Origin: Bacillota bacterium
GTDB lineage: Bacteria > Bacillota > Clostridia > Christensenellales > Aristaeellaceae
Length of the DNA: 49,274 nucleotides
NCBI GenBank assembly: GCA_023421395.1
Contig: JAEZTL010000020.1
Coordinates: 1-49,274, forward strand
Direction of reading: 5' to 3'
The notes under the pieces: model-generated
What the model was told of the DNA's origin: nothing
What the model saw: the letters and a program-made list of their open reading frames with translations, nothing else
Databases searched by the model: none
Part shown: in pieces, positions 1-6,717 of the stretch
How the letters are laid out: each line of letters opens with the position of its first letter
How positions within the stretch are numbered: position 1 is the first letter of the stretch
Position numbers and translations under genes: made by a program

Positions 1-73
1 ACAGGCTCAGGGCAGTGTCCACAAATCCAGTTTGCCTGGGCCATCGGCCCTATTCCCTTTCCTTCACAAAGTG

Positions 74-97
74 AAAAGGCCCGCGCTTGCGCGGGCC
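74..97 (-). terminator. Rho-independent terminator candidate, leftward
   Basis: Nine-base arms (78-86 and 89-97) form a GC-rich hairpin that, read on the minus strand, is followed by four T (77-74). It lies about 135 bases past the valS stop and may end the valS transcript. A ten-base direct repeat (63-72 and 103-112) flanks it. Confidence 0.55.
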
Positions 98-163
98 GAC
101 CATTCACAAAGTACCATCAGGGTTGCAAACGTTCCCCGCGGTATGCACACCGGGAACTGGATA

Positions 164-191
164 GCGCCGCCAGCATGCATGCTGGCGGCGC
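164..191. repeat. 28-bp perfect palindrome downstream of valS
   Basis: Bases 164-177 are the exact reverse complement of 178-191, with no spacer. As RNA this folds into a GC-rich hairpin on either strand. It lies 42 bases after the valS stop codon and has no T-tract, so it may be a transcript 3'-end stabiliser or a weak terminator. No gene was found in bases 1-232. Confidence 0.6.
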
Positions 192-232
192 CATCCACCC
201 CTTTGTCCAGGCAACGATTCTTTGCGCGCCCG

Positions 233-2896
233 TCACCGGAGCGCTTCAATCTCCCGGATGCGCGCAGCGAGGGTTTCCAGCGTCACTTTCGAGGTTTCCA
301 GCTTGGCTTTTTCGGTTTCCACCAGTTGAGCGGGGGCTTTTGCGAGGAAGCCCGCGTTTTTCAACATCGCTTCGCCTCGGGCAATGTCGCGGACGGTGGC
401 GTCGCGGTCTTTGGTGAGCCGTGTCAGCTCCTTGTCGATATCCACCAGATCGCCCAGCGGCATGAACAGCTGCCCGGCGTCGGTGACGGCGGAGGCGGAC
501 TTATCCGGGTTTAGATCGGCTTCGCCGATCAGTTCCAGCTGGCTGACGGAGGCCAAGCGTTTGAAGTAGGTTTCGGAAGACGCGATGGCGCCCTTCCAAT
601 CGACCGCACCCTCACGGGGCCGGACGATGAGCCGTGCCTTGCGGCCGGCGGCCACGTTCATCTCGGCGCGAAGGTTGCGGACGGCGCGAATGATATCCAT
701 CACGCCTTCCATGCGCGCTTCGTCCTCCGGGAAGTCGAGGGCGGCGTCGGTCTCGGGCCAGCTGGAAACCATGATGGAGCCTTCCGTGCCCGGCAGGTGA
801 TGGTACACCTCGTCGGTGATGAAGGGCATGAACGGGTGCAGCAGCTTCAAAAGCCCGATCAGCACGTGGTAGAGCACCGCGCGGGCCACCGGCGCACCCG
901 CCTCGTCCGCGAGGCGGGGCTTGGCCATCTCGATATACCAGTCGCAGAATTCGCTCCACGCGAAGTCGTAGATCTTCTGCGCCGAAAGGCCGAGATCGTA
1001 GGATTCAAGCCCGGCGGTCACGCCGCGGATGGCTTCGTTGTACTTGGTCAGAATCCAGCGGTCCGGCGCTTCGAGAAGCGCAGGATTGATGGCGGAGAGG
1101 GGCGCGGGCGCTTCGTTTTTCAAGTTCATCAGTACGAAGCGGGCGGCGTTCCACACCTTGTTGGCGAAGTTTCGGAAGGCCTCGAACTTTTCATTGGACA
1201 CGCGCACATCGCCGCCGGGGGCCACGCCCATGGCCAGCGAGAAACGCAGCGCATCGCAGCCGTACTGGTCGATGACCTCGAGGGGATCGATGCCGTTGCC
1301 CAGCGATTTGGACATCTTGCGGCCCTGGGCGTCCCGCACCAGGCCGTGGAGCGCCACGGTATCGAAGGGCAGGCTGCCCATCTGTTCGAGCCCGGAAAAG
1401 ATCATCCGGGCGTCCCAGAAAAAGATAATGTCGTAGCCCGACAGCATGACGCTGGTTGGATAGAAATATTTGAGATCCTCGGTTTCCTCCGGCCAGCCCA
1501 ACGTGGAAAACGGCCACAGCGCCGAGGAGAACCAGGTGTCCAGCACGTCCTCATCCTGATGAAGGTGCGTGCCGCCGCATTTCGGGCAACTGTCCGGCGC
1601 TTTTCGGGCGACAATCATCTCGCCGCAGTCGGCGCAGTAGTAAGCGGGGATGCGGTGCCCCCACCAAAGCTGGCGGGAGATGCACCAGTCCCGGATGTTC
1701 TCCATCCAATTGAGGTAGATCTTGGTGAATCGTTCCGGCACAAACTTGAGCTCTCCGGTCTGCACGGCCCGGACGGCGGGCTCGGCCAACGGTTTCATCT
1801 TCACGAACCATTGGGTGGATACCAGCGGCTCCACCGTGTCGTGGCAGCGGTAGCAAGCGCCCACGTTGTGGGTAAGCGGCTCGATCTTGACCAAAAGGCC
1901 CTGCGCCTCCAGCTCAGCCAGCACCGCCTTGCGGCATTCCTGCCGGGTCATGCCCTCAAAGCGCCCGGCGGCCTCGTTCATGGTGCCGTCGTCGTTCAGA
2001 ACGCGCAGTACGGGCAGGTCATGCCGTTGGGCCACCTCAAAGTCGTTGGGGTCATGGGCGGGCGTCATCTTGACCGCGCCGGTACCGAAGGCGGGGTCCA
2101 CGTATTCGTCCGCCACCACGGGCAGCTTGCGCCCCACCAGCGGCAGGATCACGTTCTTGCCCACGAGGTCTGTGTAGCGCTCGTCGCCGGGGTTCACGGC
2201 CACGCCGGTGTCACCCAGCATGGTCTCCGGGCGGGTGGTGGCCACCACCACGCCGTAACCGCCGTCCTCGCCGGGATAGCGAATGTGCCAGAGGCTGGCG
2301 GTCACCTCACCGTACTCCACCTCGGCGTCGGACAGTGCCGTCTTGCACACGGGGCACCAGTTGATGATGCGGTTTCCACGGTAGATCAGACCCTTTTCGT
2401 AGAGGCGCACGAACACCTCCACCACCGCGCGGTTGAGGCCCTCGTCCATCGTAAAGCGCTCGCGCGTCCAGTCGCAGCTGGCGCCAAGGCGGCGTTGCTG
2501 GCGGGTGATCCGTCCGCCGTATTCGTTTTTCCACTGCCAGGCGCGGCGCAAAAATTCTTCACGGCCCAGGTCCTGCTTGGTCAGCCCTTCTTTTTTGAGG
2601 GCGTCCACAATCTTGACCTCCGTGGCGATGGAGGCGTGGTCGGTGCCCGGCAGCCACAGCGTAGGGTCACCCTTCATGCGGTGGTAGCGGGTCAGCGCGT
2701 CCTGGGGCAGCGTGTCCAGCGCGTGGCCCATGTGCAGTTGGCCGGTAATGTTGGGCGGCGGCATCATGATGACGAAGGGCTTCTTGCCCGGCACCCGCTT
2801 CGCGACGAAGTAGCCGCTCTCCTCCCATTCCCTGTAGAGCCGCTGTTCCACCTCCTGCGGCGAGAACACCTTGTCCATTTCAAACTGCTTTTCCAC
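233..2896 (-). CDS. valS: Valyl-tRNA synthetase
   Basis: Class I aminoacyl-tRNA synthetase that charges tRNA-Val in the cytoplasm. The HIGH-type motif PPNITGQLHMGH lies near residues 47-58 and the KMSKS loop near residue 525. Both are followed by the anticodon-binding domain and the C-terminal coiled-coil arm typical of ValRS (ends near IREIEAL). The reading frame stays open to 3133, but that part is the T-box leader. A GTG at 2896 sits seven bases after a GGAAAGGAG ribosome-binding site and gives 887 residues, the normal length for the family. Two zinc-finger-like CxxC pairs (CPVC..., CADC...CPKC) are visible. The gene has its own promoter and is regulated by a T-box riboswitch. Confidence 0.97.
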   Translation of the reverse strand: MEKQFEMDKVFSPQEVEQRLYREWEESGYFVAKRVPGKKPFVIMMPPPNITGQLHMGHALDTLPQDALTRYHRMKGDPTLWLPGTDHASIATEVKIVDALKKEGLTKQDLGREEFLRRAWQWKNEYGGRITRQQRRLGASCDWTRERFTMDEGLNRAVVEVFVRLYEKGLIYRGNRIINWCPVCKTALSDAEVEYGEVTASLWHIRYPGEDGGYGVVVATTRPETMLGDTGVAVNPGDERYTDLVGKNVILPLVGRKLPVVADEYVDPAFGTGAVKMTPAHDPNDFEVAQRHDLPVLRVLNDDGTMNEAAGRFEGMTRQECRKAVLAELEAQGLLVKIEPLTHNVGACYRCHDTVEPLVSTQWFVKMKPLAEPAVRAVQTGELKFVPERFTKIYLNWMENIRDWCISRQLWWGHRIPAYYCADCGEMIVARKAPDSCPKCGGTHLHQDEDVLDTWFSSALWPFSTLGWPEETEDLKYFYPTSVMLSGYDIIFFWDARMIFSGLEQMGSLPFDTVALHGLVRDAQGRKMSKSLGNGIDPLEVIDQYGCDALRFSLAMGVAPGGDVRVSNEKFEAFRNFANKVWNAARFVLMNLKNEAPAPLSAINPALLEAPDRWILTKYNEAIRGVTAGLESYDLGLSAQKIYDFAWSEFCDWYIEMAKPRLADEAGAPVARAVLYHVLIGLLKLLHPFMPFITDEVYHHLPGTEGSIMVSSWPETDAALDFPEDEARMEGVMDIIRAVRNLRAEMNVAAGRKARLIVRPREGAVDWKGAIASSETYFKRLASVSQLELIGEADLNPDKSASAVTDAGQLFMPLGDLVDIDKELTRLTKDRDATVRDIARGEAMLKNAGFLAKAPAQLVETEKAKLETSKVTLETLAARIREIEALR

Positions 2897-3150
2897 GCTG
2901 ACGCTCCTTTCCAAATGAAAAGAGCGATCCCCCTCAAAGGGCGAATCGCTCCGCGGTACCACCTTTTTTTGCGGCATACGCCGCCTCCACGCGCTGTAAG
3001 GGGCGCGCCCCTGCGGGCTGACTGTCACCCGGCAGCCTCCGAAGCGACCTTCGCGCGAACCCTTCCCGAGGCGGTCTTGCAGCCGGTGGGCCGCCCTCTC
3101 TTGCGGGGGATTTCGCCTACTCCTCTTCGTCATCGGCGGTATGGAGATGT
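2897..3150 (-). promoter_or_regulatory. T-box riboswitch leader of valS
   Basis: Read on the minus strand, the segment has the conserved T-box core AGGTGGTACCGCGG (2964-2951). It is followed directly by a terminator hairpin (2950-2922) with a short T-run, then the valS ribosome-binding site. This is the standard Firmicute antiterminator/terminator pair that senses uncharged tRNA; the specifier should be a valine codon, which I did not locate with certainty. The 5' limit is inferred from the promoter. Confidence 0.9.
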
Positions 3151-3156
3151 ACGGCT

Positions 3157-3185
3157 ATTATAATCGGGAATTTCCGCGCCGTCAA
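3157..3185 (-). promoter_or_regulatory. Sigma-A promoter of valS
   Basis: On the minus strand TTGACG (3185-3180) and TATAAT (3162-3157) are separated by 17 bp, just after the pgsA stop codon. It would start the T-box leader near 3150. Confidence 0.8.
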
Positions 3186-3201
3186 TCGCGCTAAGTCAAT
3201 T

Positions 3202-3732
3202 TTAACCTTGCTTCTGCCGCTGACCGGCCAGCGCGCCATATGCGTATACAAAGAGCGCCGCCACCGAAAGCGCCACCGCCGCGTAAATGAGCACCTTGCC
3301 GGCCACCGTCATCCACCCGGCGGGGTGCCAGGGGAAGACGAGCGTCAGCGCCAGGATAAAAAGAACCGTCGCCGCCTTGCCCAGGTTATTGGCCGACACC
3401 ACCACACTCTTTCGGAGGAGCCACATGCTGCCCGTCATCATCAAAAGTTCCTTGACCGCCATCACAATCATCACCCACCAGGGGATAAGCCCGCTCCGCG
3501 CGAAGCAGAACAGCACCGAGAGCAGCAGGAGTTTATCCGCCAGCGGATCAAACAGCTTGCCGAAGGAAGTAATCTGGTTCCACTTGCGGGCGAGGTACCC
3601 GTCCAGGCAATCGGTAAGGCTGGCCACCAGAAAAATGAGCAGCGACGCCGCCGGGGCGATGCGCTCATACGTCAGGACGAACACCGGAATCAGCGCGATG
3701 CGCAGCGCGGTGAGAAGGTTTGGCAGATTCAT
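3202..3732 (-). CDS. pgsA: CDP-alcohol phosphatidyltransferase (phosphatidylglycerophosphate synthase type), copy 1
   Basis: Membrane enzyme that transfers a phosphatidyl group from CDP-diacylglycerol to an alcohol, most likely glycerol 3-phosphate, on the path to phosphatidylglycerol and cardiolipin. The complete signature D-G-x2-A-R-x8-G-x3-D-x3-D runs from D44 to D66, with hydrophobic helices on both sides. The length (176 residues) is normal. It has its own promoter and lies between cobO and valS. A second gene of the same family lies at 10823-11356 in the rimO-cinA cluster. The two may therefore differ in acceptor alcohol, and the PgsA name is less certain for this copy because it lacks the usual neighbours. 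Confidence 0.88.
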   Translation of the reverse strand: MNLPNLLTALRIALIPVFVLTYERIAPAASLLIFLVASLTDCLDGYLARKWNQITSFGKLFDPLADKLLLLSVLFCFARSGLIPWWVMIVMAVKELLMMTGSMWLLRKSVVVSANNLGKAATVLFILALTLVFPWHPAGWMTVAGKVLIYAAVALSVAALFVYAYGALAGQRQKQG

Positions 3733-3765
3733 GCGTTCGCTCCCTTTGGTAACGTTCCGTTAAAA

Positions 3766-3794
3766 ATCATAGCAGGATGGCGGCGGAATGTCAA
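3766..3794 (-). promoter_or_regulatory. Sigma-A promoter of pgsA copy 1
   Basis: On the minus strand a consensus TTGACA (3794-3789) and TATGAT (3771-3766) are separated by 17 bp, about 35 bases upstream of the start codon. Confidence 0.8.
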
Positions 3795-3799
3795 CGCCG

Positions 3800-4330
3800 T
3801 CAATATTCAATACCCTTGCGCGCCGGGATGCCCGCCGCATACGGGTGGCGGAGCATGCGCATCTCGGTGGCGTAGTCGCAAAGCGCGATCAGCTTCTCGC
3901 CGGCGCCGCGGCCTGTGATCACCAGTTCCGTGCCCCGGTATTTGTGGCCGATCAGGTAGCAAAGCTGATCCTCTCCGATGGCGCCCGCGCCCACCGCGCC
4001 CAGCGCCTCGTCCAGAATCACCAGGTCCACGTCCTTGTCGCAGGCGGCGTCGCAGGCCTCGTCAAAAAGCGCCTGCTGCGCCTCCGCCCAGGCCCCCTTT
4101 TCCTCTTGCGTCATGTCCCAAGTGAATTTTTTCACGTCGCAGTCCGCCCGGCGCAGAATGCCCGGCGCGAGCTTTGCAAGCGCCGTCATTTCGCCGGTGG
4201 GCTGGTTTTTCATGAACTGAAAGATGCGAACCTGAAGTCCCGCGCCCAGCGCGCGAAGCGCCAGACCCACGGCGGCGGTGGTCTTCCCCTTGCCCTCGCC
4301 GGTGTAGACGTGCGTCAGCCCTCTGGTCAT
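3800..4330 (-). CDS. cobO: Cob(I)yrinic acid a,c-diamide adenosyltransferase (CobO/BtuR type)
   Basis: Transfers the adenosyl group of ATP to the cobalt of corrinoids, a late step in adenosylcobalamin synthesis or salvage. The P-loop GEGKGKTT lies at residues 11-18 just after the N-terminal MTRGLTHVYT, and the LVILDEALGA and ELVITGRGA motifs of the CobO/CobA family follow. The 176-residue length is normal. ATG at 4330, preceded by GGTGAGG, matches the family N-terminus better than the GTG nine bases upstream. A promoter with TATAAT at 4354-4349 would give a leader of only about 12 bases. No cobalamin riboswitch was seen, and no other cobalamin gene is near. It is divergent from helD. Confidence 0.92.
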   Translation of the reverse strand: MTRGLTHVYTGEGKGKTTAAVGLALRALGAGLQVRIFQFMKNQPTGEMTALAKLAPGILRRADCDVKKFTWDMTQEEKGAWAEAQQALFDEACDAACDKDVDLVILDEALGAVGAGAIGEDQLCYLIGHKYRGTELVITGRGAGEKLIALCDYATEMRMLRHPYAAGIPARKGIEY

Positions 4331-4348
4331 CGCCCTCACCCCCGTTCC

Positions 4349-4378
4349 ATTATACCGAAGCGCGAAAAACCGCGTCTA
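4349..4378 (-). promoter_or_regulatory. Putative promoter of cobO
   Basis: On the minus strand TATAAT (4354-4349) has a weaker TAGACG at 4378-4373, spaced 18 bp. Transcription would start about 12 bases before the ATG. Confidence 0.5.
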
Positions 4379-4394
4379 GGATTCTCCAAAATTT

Positions 4395-4433
4395 AACTTG
4401 ATTGAGGCCGGCCCTTCGGCCTATAATCAAGTT
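4395..4433 (+). promoter_or_regulatory. helD promoter embedded in a 39-bp dyad
   Basis: TTGATT (4398-4403) and TATAAT (4422-4427) are spaced 18 bp and read toward helD. Both hexamers lie in the arms of a perfect dyad: AACTTGATT (4395-4403) mirrors AATCAAGTT (4425-4433), and the spacer has a second inner repeat AGGCCG/CGGCCT (4405-4410, 4417-4422). The symmetry suggests a repressor-binding site or cruciform over the promoter (inference). Confidence 0.65.
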
Positions 4434-4472
4434 TCCTTCGATTTTAATCCTACGGAACGGGAGGCGGCCGGT

Positions 4473-6659
4473 ATGCAGGATCATCCCGCGCTCCGGGAGG
4501 AGCGCGCGCACCTGAACGACACCCTCGCGACCATCCGCCAGGAGCGCGTCCACGCGGACGAAGAGCTCGCCCGCTCCGACGCCTCGCTGGCCGAAGCGCG
4601 GCGCAGCCTGCCGGACGCGCTGCCCGTCCGGGAGATGCTCTACGCCCGCGCCGAGGAGACGGCGCGGCGCCTGGCCCTCGCCGCCCAGCGCCCCTACTTC
4701 ACACGGATCGACTTTGCAGAGCGCGACGCCAGGCACGTCTACTACATCGGCCGCTGGGGCGTGATGAAGAGCGACAGTCTGGACATCGTGGTCACCGACT
4801 GGCGCGCGCCGGTAGCGAACCTCTATTATTCCGGCCAGATCGGGCCCATGCGCTACGAAGCGCCGGACGGCACGATCGAGGGCGAGCTGACGCTCAAGCG
4901 CCAGTTCGGCATCGAGAAGGGCGAACTCGTCAGCCTCTTCGACGTGGATCTGGCCACGGCGGACGCGCTGCTTCAAAAGGTGCTTTCGGAGCGCACGTCG
5001 GAGCGCCTCCGGGACATCGTGACCACCATTCAGTCCGAGCAGAACCTGGTGATCCGCCATCCGCTGGAAAAATCCATGGTGGTGCAGGGCGCGCCGGGTT
5101 CCGGCAAGACCACCGTGGCGCTGCACCGCATCGCCTACCTGCTGTACGCCTACCCGCAGCTAAAGCCCGATCAAATGGTGATTCTGGCCCCCAGCCCGCT
5201 GTTTCTGAACTTCATCGCAGGCGTACTGCCGGATTTGGGCGTGGAGCGCGTGCGGCAGACCACCTTCGAGGGCTTTTTACGCGCGCTGATGCCGCTGCCC
5301 GCAGCGTTTGTCCCGCCGCCGGAAGCGCAGCAGGATCAAACGGCGGACGCCCGCGCCAAGGGCGCGCCGGAGAATGAAGCGCATCTGGATGAATGGCTCT
5401 CGGCCTACGAGGCGTCTTTCGCCAACCGGGACATCGCCTTCGGCCCGGTCAGGCTCTATGACCGCGCGGAGCTTCAGCGCTTTCTGCTGGTGGACGAAGC
5501 CCCCTTCCCCATGGCGCGGCGGCTGAAGGAGTTCGAAAAGCAGTTGTCCGCCCGGGTACGGCGCGCGGCGAGGACGATTGAAAAATTTCTGACCGACGAG
5601 GCCGCCCGGCGCGCGGAGAAAATTCGCCTGGCAACCTCCGATCCCGCGATGCTCCGGGAAAAACTGGGAATCCTATATAGGAGCCTGGACGAACGTGTTA
5701 CGCAGGTTCAGGGCGAGGTGAAGCCCTTCCTCAAGCGGGAGATGGCTGCCTTCCCGCCCACAGACCCGGCGCGGGTATACCGCGCCTGGCTCGCGGACCG
5801 GGCGGAGGCAGGCGGCGGGGCGCTTTCCGACGCCTGCCGGCGGACGCTTGCGCGCATTGAAAAAAAGGGCAATGTCGCCCGGGACGACCTGGCGGCGCTG
5901 GGGCTGATCGCGCTCCGGATGATCGAGGTCAAAAGGCCGGACGCGCGCCATCTGGTAATCGACGAAGCACAGGACTTCAGCGCGCTGGAATTTGCGCTCA
6001 TCCGGCGCATCGCGCCGGGCGCGACGGTCACCGCCGTGGGCGACCTGATGCAGTCCATCGGCGCGGGCGGCATCACCGACTGGGATCGGCCCCCTTCCCT
6101 CCGCGAGGCCGTCCGGCGGGAACTGACCGTCAGCTACCGCAGCACCGTGGAGATCATGGCGATGGCGGAAAAGGTGTTCGCCCGCTTCCCCGCACCGGGC
6201 ATCGCCCCGCCCAAAACCGTGCTGCGCCACGGCAGCGCGCCGGTGGTCGAGGCAGCCGCCGGGCTCGGCGCGCTGGCGGCGGCGGTGGCCCGGCTTGCCC
6301 GGGTATGGCAGGCCCAGGGCATGGCCTCCATCGCGGTGATCGGCCGGGACGAGGCGCGGCTGAAGGCGCTTCTCAAGGCGCTGCCAGGCGAACTGGGGGC
6401 GAAGCTGCTCCGCGCGGACGCTGCGGACGCCCTCTCCGGCGTGATGCTGGCCCCGGCAACGGCGGTCAAGGGCTTGGAGTTTGACGCGGTGATTCTGGCG
6501 GATGCCGGCGAGGCCGAATACCCCGAGGACCCCGCCGCCGCGCGCCTTTTGTACGTGTGTCTGACCCGCGCGCTGCATCATCTGGCAATCCTCCACGGCG
6601 GCGCCCTGACGCGGCTTCTGGAAGGCGCGGGGGAAATCCCCCCGAAAGAGCAAAGTTGA
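4473..6659 (+). CDS. helD: HelD-like UvrD/Rep-family ATPase (RNA polymerase recycling factor type)
   Basis: Superfamily 1 helicase-like protein. An N-terminal Glu/Arg-rich coiled coil (about residues 5-70) precedes the first motor part, with Walker A GAPGSGKTT near residue 206. A long insertion follows, then the second motor part with Walker B DEAQDFS near residue 496, the SYRST motif and a late KGLEFDAVIL motif. This layout matches HelD of Firmicutes, which removes stalled RNA polymerase from DNA using ATP. A true UvrD/PcrA helicase is less likely given the N-terminal coiled coil and insertion. ATG at 4473, seven bases after GGGAGGCGG, is preferred: the open frame back to 4398 runs over the promoter. 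It gives 728 residues, near the family norm. Confidence 0.85.
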   Translation: MQDHPALREERAHLNDTLATIRQERVHADEELARSDASLAEARRSLPDALPVREMLYARAEETARRLALAAQRPYFTRIDFAERDARHVYYIGRWGVMKSDSLDIVVTDWRAPVANLYYSGQIGPMRYEAPDGTIEGELTLKRQFGIEKGELVSLFDVDLATADALLQKVLSERTSERLRDIVTTIQSEQNLVIRHPLEKSMVVQGAPGSGKTTVALHRIAYLLYAYPQLKPDQMVILAPSPLFLNFIAGVLPDLGVERVRQTTFEGFLRALMPLPAAFVPPPEAQQDQTADARAKGAPENEAHLDEWLSAYEASFANRDIAFGPVRLYDRAELQRFLLVDEAPFPMARRLKEFEKQLSARVRRAARTIEKFLTDEAARRAEKIRLATSDPAMLREKLGILYRSLDERVTQVQGEVKPFLKREMAAFPPTDPARVYRAWLADRAEAGGGALSDACRRTLARIEKKGNVARDDLAALGLIALRMIEVKRPDARHLVIDEAQDFSALEFALIRRIAPGATVTAVGDLMQSIGAGGITDWDRPPSLREAVRRELTVSYRSTVEIMAMAEKVFARFPAPGIAPPKTVLRHGSAPVVEAAAGLGALAAAVARLARVWQAQGMASIAVIGRDEARLKALLKALPGELGAKLLRADAADALSGVMLAPATAVKGLEFDAVILADAGEAEYPEDPAAARLLYVCLTRALHHLAILHGGALTRLLEGAGEIPPKEQS

Positions 6660-6684
6660 ATTTGCCGCTGGTCTGATGTATACT
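6656..6684 (+). promoter_or_regulatory. Sigma-A promoter of ftsK/spoIIIE
   Basis: TTGAAT (6656-6661) and TATACT (6679-6684) are spaced 17 bp. The -35 box overlaps the helD stop codon, so the translocase gene has its own promoter. Confidence 0.75.
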
Positions 6685-6717
6685 ATATTTGTGAAATGAT
6701 GCGTTTCGGAGGGTTTG

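Noticed and set aside
2897..3133. N-terminal extension of valS by 79 residues
   Set aside because: The DNA there is the T-box leader and terminator; GTG at 2896 has a proper ribosome-binding site and gives the family length.
797..3163. 788-codon rightward open frame opposite valS
   Set aside because: Antisense to a certain gene. It is open because of GC-rich codon bias, has no ribosome-binding site, and its composition (His/Gly/Val/Ala repeats) is that of a shadow frame.
4340..4472. Cobalamin riboswitch upstream of cobO
   Set aside because: The promoter lies only about 12 bases before the start, and no B12-box-like sequence was found.
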